A DNA stretch of 43,267 nt from Pleurocapsa sp. MO_226.B13 (GCA_030064795.1 JASJEI010000041.1:1-43267), one strand, 5' to 3'. Counted from the stretch's first letter, positions 15,626-24,324 are shown. Notes: generated by a model from the sequence alone, not told the origin. A program made the numbers and translations.

Positions 15626-18600
15626 CTACTTCATCTTAATTCCCAACACCTGGGTATGCGCGCCTCTAGCCTGAGTCACCCCGATAGTTCTTTCCGAAGC
15701 CTCAATCATCGGACGACGCAGACTGACGACAATAAACTGCGCTGACTGTGCTTGTTTTTTCACCATGCGGGATAACTTCTCGACGTTGGCACCATCGAGG
15801 AACATATCTACCTCGTCGAAGGCATAGAAGGGGGAAGGGCGATATTTTTGCAGGGAGAAAATAAAACCTAACGCAGTTAAAGATTTTTCCCCCCCAGACA
15901 TAGAACTGAGTTTTTGGACGGGTTTACCTTTGGGATGGGCAATTAGGTTTAAACCGCCGTTAAAAGGATCTTCTTCGTCTTCTAGTTGTAAATGTCCGTC
16001 ACCATCGGAGAGTTCGGCATAGATTTTTTGAAAGTTTTCGTTTACCGCATCAAAAGATTCTTTAAAAGCCCGCAAACGGAGAGTAGTAAATTTCTCTACT
16101 CGCAGTAATAATTCGGTTCTTTCGGCTTCGATGGTATCTAATTTATGGGAAAGTTCCTGCAACCTGGCTTCGGTTTTTTCATATTCTTCTAACGCCAACA
16201 TATTGACAGGTTCCATCGCTTCGAGGCGTTTTTCTCCGTTACGAATTTGCTTTTGGAGTTGTTCTACTTGTTCTTGTAGGGTAGCAAAAGCGATCGCTTC
16301 TCCTGCTTCTATCTCACCATCATTAACTAACTGAGGAATTTCAGGAAGAGGATCGGGAAGTTCTCGTTCTTGTTCGGCTATCTGTTGAGATAAAGTCTGG
16401 AGGGTGGCTTGTCGTTCTTGTTGAGTAGAGTTGAGTTTTTCTAGTTGCCAAGCCTGTTTTTGATGCTTGTCGCGTAATTGCTTTAGTTCGATTTCAAGGC
16501 GATCGCGTTCTTGTTTGGTTTCCCCTAGTTTGGCTGTGAGTTGCTCTAATTTTGTTTCAGTTTCGGTTATGCGATCGGCTATTTCTCTTAGTTTTTTTTC
16601 TGTGTTTTCTTGTTCTTGTTTAATTATCGATTGTTCGCGATCTAATTGTTCATTGTATTGTTGAGCTTCGGATATTTTTTCCGTTAGACGCTGATATCTG
16701 TTGGTTATATCTAACAGTTGGGTTTCAGCCTGTCTGAGATTTTGTTCCTGGATCTGTAAGTGTTCTTCTTGAGTTTTAATTATTGCCTGTACCTGTTGCC
16801 ATTCGCTTTGAGAATGAGATTCTTCTAATACTTTTAGTTGTTCTTGTAAGGAATTTAATTGAGTTTCTTGTTCGGGTATAGAGTGGTCTAATTCTGCTAA
16901 ACGAGCTTGAATAGTGTCTCTTTCTTGACGGTTATTATGTAATTGGTTAATCAATAGTTCCCGTTGGGCGGCAAGGCGTTTGATTTCCTTCTTTAATTGC
17001 TCGCAAAGCATTTTATTATCTCTACCCAACTGTCTGGCTTCGGTTAATTCTTCTGATAAATCCTTGATTTGTGCTAACTGATTTGCTATTCTTTGGTCAT
17101 AGTTAGTTAAGATGTGGGATATCTCTGCCAAACGAGCCTGTAACGCTTCTACCTGTCCCGACTCGCGGTTGATAGTACCACCAAAATGCAAACTAGAACG
17201 ACTAGATTTACTTCCTCCCGTCATCGCCCCACTCATTTCTAAAATGTCTCCTTCTAAGGTGACGATACGGTGTTTGCCTAACTGAGAACGAGCATTGTGT
17301 AAATTATCGAAAACTGCGGTGTTGCCAAAAACATAGGCAAAAATTCGGTCATAACGCGGATCGCACTCAACCAAATTAACCGCCAAGTCAATAAAGCCCA
17401 TGCCAAAACGCATAGTGGCAAGGTTACCAATTTTAGGTGCTTGGATTTTGTTTAACGGTAAGAATGTGGCTCTCCCTCCCCTTTCTCTTTTTAATAATTC
17501 AATACCTTGGGCTGCAACGCGATCGCTTTCGACGACAATAAAGCCCAATCTTCCTCCCGCAGCAGTTTCTAAAGCCAAACGGTAACGCTGTTCGACTTGT
17601 CCTAACTGCACTACTAACCCCTCTACCCCCGCTAGGTTGGAGTTAAGGATAATTTTACTGGCATAAGTCCCCTGTACTTCTTGTTGTGCCTGTTTTTTTG
17701 CCTCCAGTTTATCTAATTCTCTTTGTTTATCCCGTTGTTCTTTTAACAGACGTTGTTGAGTTTCCTGCTGTAAATTGCGATCGCTTTCGGCTTCTGCTAG
17801 TTGTCGGGCAATATCTTGTACCTGGGCTTGTTCGGTTGCTACCTTACCAGAAAGCGAGTCATATTCAGTTTGCTTGGCTTTGAGTTCGGCTTCAACTGTT
17901 TCTAAAGACTGAGTTTGTTCTTTGATACTATTATCTAACTGGTTATACTTCTCGCTAATTCTCGCTTGTTCGGTGCGTTCGGGGTTGAGGGTTTTTTGAA
18001 TTGCCGATACCTGACGGGAAAGGTTGGCTTGTTCCTGTACCCAAGCTTCGGAAGCTTCGGCGATCGCATTGGCATTTTCTTTGCTTTCAATTAAAGTTTC
18101 TCTAGCGGATAAAGTCTGTTGTGTTAGGGCGGGAATTGTTTCTGTTTCTAATTTGCTTTTTTCTTTGCCTAGTTGTTCGATTTCCTGCTGATATTGTTCC
18201 AGATTTTGTTGTGTTTGTACCAGTGCTAATTGTTTCTGCTGGCTGGTATTGCTTAACTCTGCTAATTTTTGCTGTAGGGTTAATTGTTTGGCTTTTTGAG
18301 TCGCCAGATCGGAGGCTACCGATAGCTGTTCGTCTTCTCCCAAGGCTTTTACCCTGGCGTTTAAAGTCTCCAACTTCTGGCTATATTCTTTTACTTCCCC
18401 ATCCAACTTGGCAATACTTGCAGTTAACTGAACCTTATCTGCTTCTCCAAGCGAAAACTTCTCCTGTAACTCCTCCTGCTGTTGTGTAAGCGATCGCCAA
18501 ACTAATACCTTCTCCTGAGTTTTCTTTGCTTGTACCTTCTCTTTTAACTTACGATACTTCTCCGCCTTGACTCGATCCGCAGCCAGGCGATCGCGGTTGG

Positions 18601-19420
18601 CGATCAATTCTTGAGCAATAATCTGGCATTTCTCTTCCCTTTCCTGCACTTTATCAAGCGTTTTGCGAGTTTGATCGATTTTGCGATCGAATGCTGCTAC
18701 TCCCGCCAATTCATCGATAATTTCTCGTCTTTCCTTAGCATTCATGGTAATGATGCTGGTAACGTCACCCTGCAAGACTACGTTATAGCCTTCGGGATAA
18801 ATTCTTAACTTCTCCAGCTGTTCGTGAACTTCCGTCGCGCTAGATACTTGCCCGTTAATATAAAACGTAGAAGTATAATTGCCCTTTTTCCCGACTCGCA
18901 AGCGTCGCGTTACTTTCCACTCCAAACTATCTCCGTTGGCGATCGCAATGATCTTTTTATCGTCTTGGTTAATAGTAGTATCTTCCGACTCTACTTCTGC
19001 TGCTAATTCTGGATCGTTCTCTCGATCTTGGTGTCCGTTACCATTCCCATTATTACTATCCCCCAATGCTGCTTGTAATTCCTGAGAAGAATTAATCGGA
19101 GTTAGATCCTTAAGATCGCTAATAGTCGTCACCACATCCGACAGATCTCCCAGATCCGTCAAGTCAAAAGTCACCGCAACAATTGCTTCGGCTGTCTTAC
19201 CATTACCCATATGCTTATTATTAACCAAGTCGGGCAAGCGATCGGCACGCATTCCCTTAGAACTTGCTAAGCCCAAACAAAATAGCAGCGCGTCTAAAAT
19301 ATTTGATTTTCCCGAACCATTTGGCCCAGAAATCACGGTAAAACCAGGTAAGATAGGAACTTTAGTTGTACCACCAAAAGATTTAAAGTGAGACAGTTCA
19401 ACGCGCTTTATATGAACCAT
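15626..19420 (-). CDS. smc: chromosome segregation ATPase SMC
   Basis: A 1264-residue SMC protein that, with ScpA/ScpB, organises and segregates the chromosome. Walker A is GPNGSGKSN (residues 32-40) in the N-terminal head. Long coiled-coil arms flank a hinge (about 590-750, with GVEGLVVQLG and later GGSKSSRSS). The C-terminal head carries the ABC signature LSSMSGGEKS (about 1170) and Walker B FYAFDEVDMF. Between VAVTFDLTDL and the strand beginning EWKVTRRL there is an extra, polar Asn/Gly/Asp/Glu-rich insertion of about 80 residues (about 85-165), absent from classical bacterial SMC but compatible with cyanobacterial members. The gene stands alone. Confidence 0.97.
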   Translation of the reverse strand: MVHIKRVELSHFKSFGGTTKVPILPGFTVISGPNGSGKSNILDALLFCLGLASSKGMRADRLPDLVNNKHMGNGKTAEAIVAVTFDLTDLGDLSDVVTTISDLKDLTPINSSQELQAALGDSNNGNGNGHQDRENDPELAAEVESEDTTINQDDKKIIAIANGDSLEWKVTRRLRVGKKGNYTSTFYINGQVSSATEVHEQLEKLRIYPEGYNVVLQGDVTSIITMNAKERREIIDELAGVAAFDRKIDQTRKTLDKVQEREEKCQIIAQELIANRDRLAADRVKAEKYRKLKEKVQAKKTQEKVLVWRSLTQQQEELQEKFSLGEADKVQLTASIAKLDGEVKEYSQKLETLNARVKALGEDEQLSVASDLATQKAKQLTLQQKLAELSNTSQQKQLALVQTQQNLEQYQQEIEQLGKEKSKLETETIPALTQQTLSARETLIESKENANAIAEASEAWVQEQANLSRQVSAIQKTLNPERTEQARISEKYNQLDNSIKEQTQSLETVEAELKAKQTEYDSLSGKVATEQAQVQDIARQLAEAESDRNLQQETQQRLLKEQRDKQRELDKLEAKKQAQQEVQGTYASKIILNSNLAGVEGLVVQLGQVEQRYRLALETAAGGRLGFIVVESDRVAAQGIELLKRERGGRATFLPLNKIQAPKIGNLATMRFGMGFIDLAVNLVECDPRYDRIFAYVFGNTAVFDNLHNARSQLGKHRIVTLEGDILEMSGAMTGGSKSSRSSLHFGGTINRESGQVEALQARLAEISHILTNYDQRIANQLAQIKDLSEELTEARQLGRDNKMLCEQLKKEIKRLAAQRELLINQLHNNRQERDTIQARLAELDHSIPEQETQLNSLQEQLKVLEESHSQSEWQQVQAIIKTQEEHLQIQEQNLRQAETQLLDITNRYQRLTEKISEAQQYNEQLDREQSIIKQEQENTEKKLREIADRITETETKLEQLTAKLGETKQERDRLEIELKQLRDKHQKQAWQLEKLNSTQQERQATLQTLSQQIAEQERELPDPLPEIPQLVNDGEIEAGEAIAFATLQEQVEQLQKQIRNGEKRLEAMEPVNMLALEEYEKTEARLQELSHKLDTIEAERTELLLRVEKFTTLRLRAFKESFDAVNENFQKIYAELSDGDGHLQLEDEEDPFNGGLNLIAHPKGKPVQKLSSMSGGEKSLTALGFIFSLQKYRPSPFYAFDEVDMFLDGANVEKLSRMVKKQAQSAQFIVVSLRRPMIEASERTIGVTQARGAHTQVLGIKMK

Positions 19421-19755
19421 GAACTACAGCTTAGTTTTAACTTGGCAAGATAGATAGTATTTTTATACTAGTTGACAATGAGACTATCGAGAACACTAAT
19501 GGTTGTAACTACAATCGAGCAATATGGGTGTAAAAACTCAAGTTTCTTAATATTTAGTAATATTTCTTGGAGTTCAGCTAGTTAGTTCTAATAGATCGAA
19601 GCAAATTTTGGGAATGCTGACAAGTGCAAAGGCGCAGAAGGGTTTTAAAGATGACTCGATCTATAGTTCGGTTACTGTAGATATTTTTTTAGCGATCGCA
19701 TTGGAAATGAGCGATACATTTATATAATTCCGAACTCCGAACTCCGAACTGATAT
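19421..19755. other. intergenic region with heptamer repeat
   Basis: About 335 bp between smc and the kinase-fusion gene. Apart from the heptamer repeat at 19729-19749 and one HIP1 octamer, I see no gene, RNA or terminator. Confidence 0.6.
19729..19749. repeat. heptamer tandem repeat TCCGAAC x3
   Basis: Three perfect tandem copies of TCCGAAC just downstream of the fusion gene stop. Short tandem heptamer repeats of this kind are common between cyanobacterial genes. Confidence 0.85.
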
Positions 19756-21036
19756 TTATTGTGGCAAACGACCAGGAACAAAAACAGTCAAACTTTGAGG
19801 AAGACATTCAACTTCTAGGGGAGTATTGCCAATAATTTCCCCATCGAGGACAACTTTTTGAGTGGGGTCAGCACAAATCTTAATCTTACGCGCTCGTAAA
19901 TGAACTATATTATCTAGTTCCGCACTAGTTTTAATTAAAGCAGCACCGAGCATACTAAAGAGAGTAGTTACCGCCTGAAGTTTATTATCTACAGTGGCGA
20001 TAGTAATATCTAATAAACCATCGTTAGCTACTACCCTACCAATACCCTGAGCCAACACCGAAGTAGGGGGAGCAGCATTAGCAACAGTAATAGCTCCCGC
20101 TTGAAAAGTTCTAATTTCCCCTTGAATTTCAATTTCGGCTTCAAATAATTTCTGTTCGTCTAGTTGTTGCCAACCAGCCATAATATAAGCCAACGAACCC
20201 CAACGGTTTTTGGCTTCGCGGTCTGCTTTTTCAATAGTTTCAGCTTCGTAGCCAACTCCTGCTAATAAAATTAACGGTAAATCATTGCACCTAGCGGTAT
20301 CGACTACAGTCGTTTTTCCTGCCAGAATAATCTCGCAAGCTCTCCGCATTTGACCGATTTGTTGAGTGATACCCAATGCCATACTAAAAGCATTAGCCGT
20401 ACCTCTAGGAATAATCCCCAAAGGAATATTGGTATCAATTAATGCTCCCGCTACCGCAGAAACCGTACCATCTCCCCCCGAAGCAATAATTAAATCTGCA
20501 TCTTGAGCGATCGCCTGGGCTGCTAATTCTTGCGGACTAATATCAGGGGTAGTCAAATGAACCTCCAAATGTAGATGGGGTTCGAGCATCTGCCTGATAA
20601 ATTCTAAATCCTGTTTGCTATTGCCACCACCCGAAACAGGATTAAAGATCATGTGAGCCACCAGACTCTGAGCGAAGCTCTTGGCGATCGCTTCTGCCGT
20701 CCCTAAATTAGTCGCCAAAGGCACTAAATGAAGATTACAAATTCGCAATAGAGCTTGAATATCTGGCTCGTGGGGTTGAGCGTTGAGAGGATCGATGAGA
20801 AAAATTACGGCAATTACTTCTCCCTCAACAACTCTAGCAGCGATTTGAGCATCTCCCCCTAATGGCCCCGATGCCATCCGTTCGATTTTCAAATTTGTAG
20901 CTTCTTGAATCAGCTTACCAGTTGTACCCGTAGCAATGAGATGGTAGCGAGACAACAAAGGCTGATGGCGCAATGCAAAATCAACTATATCGTCCTTTTT
21001 ATTGTCGTGAGCAATCAGCGCGATCGTTCTTGCCAT
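19756..21036 (-). CDS. methylglyoxal synthase-diacylglycerol/lipid kinase fusion
   Basis: A 426-residue two-domain protein. Residues 1-125 match methylglyoxal synthase (dihydroxyacetone phosphate to methylglyoxal). The catalytic set of the E. coli enzyme is preserved: H10-D11, the TGTTG phosphate loop (36-40), D62 in GPLGGD, and D82, H89 and D92 in the DPLNAQPHEPD stretch. Residues 127-426 match the DAGK catalytic/lipid-kinase family: NPVSGGG (132-138), SGGDGT (186-191), PLGIIPRGTANAFS and the C-terminal beta-sandwich ending in VVLDGE. Both halves appear intact. The combination suggests a link between triose phosphate and lipid metabolism, but whether both activities exist is inferred. Confidence 0.9.
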   Translation of the reverse strand: MARTIALIAHDNKKDDIVDFALRHQPLLSRYHLIATGTTGKLIQEATNLKIERMASGPLGGDAQIAARVVEGEVIAVIFLIDPLNAQPHEPDIQALLRICNLHLVPLATNLGTAEAIAKSFAQSLVAHMIFNPVSGGGNSKQDLEFIRQMLEPHLHLEVHLTTPDISPQELAAQAIAQDADLIIASGGDGTVSAVAGALIDTNIPLGIIPRGTANAFSMALGITQQIGQMRRACEIILAGKTTVVDTARCNDLPLILLAGVGYEAETIEKADREAKNRWGSLAYIMAGWQQLDEQKLFEAEIEIQGEIRTFQAGAITVANAAPPTSVLAQGIGRVVANDGLLDITIATVDNKLQAVTTLFSMLGAALIKTSAELDNIVHLRARKIKICADPTQKVVLDGEIIGNTPLEVECLPQSLTVFVPGRLPQ

Positions 21037-21224
21037 AATTGTTTGTTCGGTCGTAGTTCGGTTTTATAGATTAAAGCCAGCTAAAACCTGAGAGATAGAT
21101 GCGTTAAAATCATTTTACTAACCTTGGCATAAAAGCAATAATTAAAGCTTATTAATTGTTTTTCTCCCAATTTGCCCTGGCGAATAACAATATAACTTAA
21201 GAGGTAAATTAACTAAGAAATACT

Positions 21225-21914
21225 ATGGATTCACCAATTCAGGCAGTTCAAGCACCCTATAGAGGAGGAGGCGGTAACTATCGTACTCCCCCCCCAGATT
21301 TACCTTCTCTACTCCTCAAAGAACGCATTGTTTACTTGGGCTTGCCTTTAGTCTCTTCTGATGAATATAAAGCTCAAATCGGTTACGACGTTACAGAACT
21401 AATCGTAGCTCAGTTGCTCTATCTGCAATTTGATGACCCCGAAAAACCGATTACCATGTATATCAACTCCACTGGTACTTCTTGGTATGGAGGGGATGCA
21501 ATTGGTTTTGAAACCGAAGCCTTCGCTATTTGCGACACGATGGCATACATTAAGCCACCAGTTCATACTATCTGTATCGGTCAAGCGATGGGAACAGCAG
21601 CGATGATTCTCTCTTCGGGAACCAAAGGCTATCGTGCAAGTTTACCCCATGCAACAATTATATTACACCAAGCTCGTCAGGGCGCACAGGGGCAAGCCAC
21701 TGATATTCAGATTCGCGCTAAAGAAGTGATCGAAAATAAAAGATCGGTGTTGGAAATTTTTAGTAAAAATACTGGTCAATCAATAGAAAAACTAGAAAAA
21801 GATACAGACCGAATGTTTTATATGACTCCCCAAGAAGCCAAAGAGTACGGTCTGATCGATAAGGTTTTGGAAAGTACTGCCCAACTACCTACCCCTATTT
21901 CTGCCCTTACTTAA
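21225..21914 (+). CDS. clpR: ClpR, inactive ClpP-like protease subunit
   Basis: A 229-residue ClpP-fold protein. Compared with ClpP3 next door, the catalytic serine position is Gly123 (GQAMGTAA instead of GLAASMGA) and the aspartate position is Met (DTDRMFYM), while the histidine (H148) remains. It also carries the extra loop of ClpR proteins (STGTSWYGGDAIGFETEAF, about 82-100). In Synechococcus, ClpR and ClpP3 form a mixed-subunit core that is essential and works with ClpC. The gene is followed 32 bp later by clpP3, which fits the known operon. It has a glycine-rich N-terminus, and the start at ATG 21225 gives the usual MDSPIQAVQ. Confidence 0.95.
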   Translation: MDSPIQAVQAPYRGGGGNYRTPPPDLPSLLLKERIVYLGLPLVSSDEYKAQIGYDVTELIVAQLLYLQFDDPEKPITMYINSTGTSWYGGDAIGFETEAFAICDTMAYIKPPVHTICIGQAMGTAAMILSSGTKGYRASLPHATIILHQARQGAQGQATDIQIRAKEVIENKRSVLEIFSKNTGQSIEKLEKDTDRMFYMTPQEAKEYGLIDKVLESTAQLPTPISALT

Positions 21915-21946
21915 AACCAACTTAATTTATTTCGAGGTGAAATTCT

Positions 21947-22546
21947 ATGCCCATTGGTGTTCCTCAAGTACCCTATCAACTCCCCGGTCAGCAATATAGC
22001 GACTGGATCAGTATTTATAATCGCCTCTATCGCGAGCGCATTATTTTTCTAGGACAAAGCGTTAACGATGCTTTGGCAAATCAGATCATTGCCATCATGC
22101 TCTATTTGGATTCAGAAGATCCTGGGAAACCTATCTATCTGTACATTAACTCTCCTGGTGGTTCCGTGACTGCTGGCTTGGCAATTTATGACACCATGCA
22201 ACATATCAAATCAGACGTTGTGACTATCTGCGTCGGTTTGGCCGCTTCTATGGGAGCATTCTTATTAGGTGGTGGCACCAAAGGAAAGCGATTGGCTTTA
22301 CCCCATTCTCGAATCATGATTCACCAGCCATTAGGGGGCATACAGGGACGCAGACAGGCAACAGATATTGATATCGAAGCCAGAGAAATTTTGCGTATTC
22401 GCGATCAATTGAATCAAATGATGGCAGAGAATACAGGACAGCCGGTAGAAAAAATTCAAAAAGATACTGACCGCGACTATTTTATGTCTGCTTACGAAGC
22501 AAAAGAATACGGTCTAATCGACCAAGTGATAGAAGATAAAGAATAA
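21947..22546 (+). CDS. clpP3: ATP-dependent Clp protease proteolytic subunit ClpP3
   Basis: A 199-residue active serine peptidase. The triad is Ser101 (GLAASMG), His126 (MIHQP) and Asp177 (DTDRDYF). It forms mixed rings with ClpR and degrades unfolded proteins delivered by a Clp ATPase in the cytoplasm. A good ribosome binding site (GAGGTGA, about 21933-21939) precedes the ATG. A strong intrinsic terminator at 22581-22614 ends the operon. It is named ClpP3 from the operon with clpR; other cyanobacterial ClpP paralogues share the motifs. Confidence 0.95.
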   Translation: MPIGVPQVPYQLPGQQYSDWISIYNRLYRERIIFLGQSVNDALANQIIAIMLYLDSEDPGKPIYLYINSPGGSVTAGLAIYDTMQHIKSDVVTICVGLAASMGAFLLGGGTKGKRLALPHSRIMIHQPLGGIQGRRQATDIDIEAREILRIRDQLNQMMAENTGQPVEKIQKDTDRDYFMSAYEAKEYGLIDQVIEDKE

Positions 22547-22580
22547 ACAATAGTTTTAATCTCAAATCAATAACGATCGC

Positions 22581-22614
22581 ACTGGTAGGTAGTAATACCC
22601 TGCCAGTTTTTTTT
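22581..22614 (+). terminator. intrinsic terminator of clpR-clpP3
   Basis: Stem ACTGGTAGG / CCTGCCAGT (9 bp with one wobble) around a 9-nt loop, followed immediately by a run of eight T, 35 bp after the clpP3 stop. Confidence 0.88.
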
Positions 22615-22777
22615 GACTTGAAAGTTTGGGTTTATTTTAGATTTGATTTGAAGTCTAGATTAAAATGCCCCTTGAAATCTGCCAACAAATAAAACTTGCC
22701 TATTAATTTACTATTAGTATTTATACTGATGACAATATTGGTAAATATAATGTAAGCAATCTGGAAAACAAGAAGTT

Positions 22778-22945
22778 ATGAATATCTACACGCTTAGAAA
22801 CAACGCGCAAAAAAACCATGATAAGCTGTCAGGTAAAGTTGAAAACACCGAGCAAAACTGGAACTACATTAGAGATTTGGAATCATGGGGGAGCCTAGAG
22901 ATTGTCGATGCTAACGATTCTTATATTGAATATAGTTTGATCTAA
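22778..22945 (+). CDS. small hypothetical protein, 55 aa
   Basis: An ATG-initiated frame of 55 codons beginning MNIYTLRNN, rich in Asn, Asp and Glu, with WNYIRDLESWGSLEI in the middle and ending in IEYSLI. I know no family for it. A strong intrinsic terminator starts 36 bp after the stop, and an AAGAAG just ahead of the ATG could be a ribosome binding site. The pairing of ORF and terminator makes a real short transcript likely; whether the peptide or the RNA matters is open. Confidence 0.45.
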   Translation: MNIYTLRNNAQKNHDKLSGKVENTEQNWNYIRDLESWGSLEIVDANDSYIEYSLI

Positions 22946-22981
22946 ATTTTTGACAGTTCAACTTCTATTATTTAAATATTT

Positions 22982-23017
22982 AAAAGCTGCTTTTTTCTTA
23001 CAAAGTGGCTTTTTTTT
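22982..23017 (+). terminator. intrinsic terminator after the 55-codon ORF
   Basis: A 12-bp stem, AAAAGCTGCTTT (22982-22993) with AAAGTGGCTTTT (23002-23013), including two G-U pairs, an 8-nt loop and a continuing T run. It could work on both strands because the stem is A/T-rich at its base. Confidence 0.8.
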
Positions 23018-23062
23018 ATGATTATATCGTCCTAAATTATTCGATTAGATTATATTAGCATC

Positions 23063-23354
23063 CTAAAAAAAGTAACAATATATTTTTATATATTTTTCTG
23101 TAGCTTTTTGATGATTACCTTTCATTCTTTCATCTTTCAAGCTCTCCAAGTTATCTGGGTTGACCTGGACACACCAATAACATACTTTGTTTTTTGAGCA
23201 ACCAATAAATTTAGCTATTTCTTGCTGTGTTTTGCCATCCCTATCGCAATAACAAGATTAAGATTCTCTCTCTAATATCTCCATTCTCTTCTCTTTTTAG
23301 AGCTTTTTGCAGTTTTTCTTGTTGCTCTGATGTTAGATAATTTTCTGCTGGCAT
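23063..23354 (-). pseudogene. IS630-type transposase N-terminal remnant, frameshifted
   Basis: Minus-strand reading from ATG 23354 gives MPAENYLTSEQQEKLQKAL and IRERILILLL. A +1 shift near 23245 is then needed to continue with DGKTQQEIAKFIGCSKNKV (helix-turn-helix), WCVQVNPDNLESLKDERMKG, then degeneration and a stop at 23063-23065. This is the DNA-binding N-terminus of an IS630/Tc1-type transposase; the DDE catalytic domain is absent. No terminal inverted repeats could be assigned. Confidence 0.75.
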
Positions 23355-23504
23355 TTTTTGGCGATCGCGACTAAGGAGCGAACCTCTCGCTTGTTTTTAG
23401 TCTCGTTATTATACCCAATTTAAATGCTGAACAGCTTAACTGGCAAAATCAAGATTTCCCAAATTTTTTTGGTTCGAGCAGAAATACCCCGATCGCTCTC
23501 TTGG

Positions 23505-23765
23505 TTAGATAAAGTTATGTACACAGGTTTTAGAGAAAGAAATCGCACTCAAAATGTCTCTCGTGACCTCGGCTAAAGAATATATCTTTAGCCGTGTCAT
23601 TACTTTCTTGCGGATAATAATATTTGCCGTACCATTACAATTGCTGTTAAGCCAAATTTTACTATCGGTCAAATAATACCAATTCTCATGCATTAACAAG
23701 AGACTTCGTAGTGGCGTGTCAAGCTTAAAATAGTGCAATAAATTCAACTGAACAACGCCAAACAA
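23505..23765 (-). pseudogene. TnpB (IS200/IS605) C-terminal remnant
   Basis: The minus-strand frame contains SKIWLNSNCNGTANIIIRK followed by a helix and LAEVTRDILSA. This resembles the C-terminal RuvC-III region of cyanobacterial TnpB, which usually reads SKIWINSDCNGAANI-IRKV and then a short RGVLS-like end. The RuvC aspartate (SDCNG) is Asn here and the nuclease body is missing. The N-terminal 30 residues of the frame do not match. It is a relic, not a working gene. Confidence 0.5.
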
Positions 23766-23881
23766 ATAACTCTCTTTGCACGGACAATTTAAACTCTTGA
23801 GGGAACCTCAAAAGCCATGTCCTTGCCTTCGCGCCTTTGCGTGAGACAAATTTAACGCAGAAAATTAAGCTTGACAAAGCA

Positions 23882-23981
23882 GTAGGTTGGGTTAAACAAG
23901 CGCGTGCAACCCTTCCATAGCTTATGGATGTTGGGTTACTCTTCGAGAACGCTTGCGCGTACGTACCTCAACCCCACCTAC
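23882..23981. repeat. nested palindromic repeat, GTAGGTTGGGTT family
   Basis: Outer arms GTAGGTTGGGTT (23882-23893) and AACCCCACCTAC (23970-23981). Inside there is a second hairpin built from AACCC...GGGTT around CCATAGCTTATGG. It is related to the element at 13394-13456. This type of repeat is dispersed in cyanobacterial genomes. Confidence 0.7.
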
Positions 23982-24018
23982 ATTTTTTTAATCCGATCTG
24001 TCTAGCTATTAATGAGAA

Positions 24019-24123
24019 ATGGTATTACCTACCTTATGGACACCCAGTTATTTTGTGGTGACTACTGGGAATGCTTCAACTGAAACAATAAAAAGATATG
24101 TTGAGAATCAGAAAGGAAAATAG
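24019..24123 (+). pseudogene. TnpA (IS200/IS605 Y1 transposase) C-terminal remnant
   Basis: A 34-codon open stretch with LWTPSYFVVTTGNAS followed by TIKRYVENQ. This is the C-terminal end of an IS200-type Y1 transposase, and KRYVENQ carries the catalytic tyrosine (residue 27 of the fragment). A stop lies just upstream in frame and the HUH motif region is absent. Relic of an IS200/IS605 element, like the TnpB piece at 23505-23765. Confidence 0.75.
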
Positions 24124-24324
24124 CGATGCGACCTAGCCGAATTTGGTTCGGCTGGGAAACGCCCTAAAGGATTAGTTGCGGCGAACTATGCGCCTTACTT
24201 TCGGTCACGCACCAAGACAGATACGCGGGATTAGAATGAGGGGATGTCTTTTGGGGTTTCGCGCCTGAGTTTATGTACCCCGTCCCCTTATAGCTATTTA
24301 ACCAGGGGCTAAAGCCACCTGGGT
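24124..24324 (+). ncRNA. candidate orphan structured RNA of an IS200/IS605-type element (omega/HEARO-like)
   Basis: Directly after the TnpA tail comes about 200 bp of unusually GC-rich, fold-prone sequence. It has a 10-bp stem CCTAGCCGAA / TTCGGCTGGG (24132-24156, one wobble). A two-part stem pairs GGGGA (24240-24244) with TCCCC (24283-24287) and GGGGT (24253-24257) with ACCCC (24277-24281). A last hairpin at 24301-24324 follows. Between them are loops of the kind seen in HEARO/IscB-type guide RNAs (for example CACGCACCAAGACAGATACG). No IscB, IsrB or TnpB frame follows. The RNA-class label rests on resemblance from memory and is tentative; the secondary structure is visible in the sequence. 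Confidence 0.4.
24301..24324. repeat. hairpin at possible right end of the IS relic
   Basis: ACCAGGGGC...GCCACCTGGGT folds into a stem with single-base bulges and a TAAA loop. IS200/IS605 elements carry subterminal hairpins, so this could be the old right end. No left partner hairpin was found. Confidence 0.4.

Noticed and set aside
18121..18489. Plus-strand frames antisense to smc
   Set aside because: These are composition shadows of the coiled-coil coding strand and have no domain or start context.
14262..24024. A short motif like GAGAAWTGGTATTA at several spacer positions
   Set aside because: The copies at 14262 and 23684 fall inside coding-like fragments, the match is short, and A/T-rich sequence could produce it by chance.
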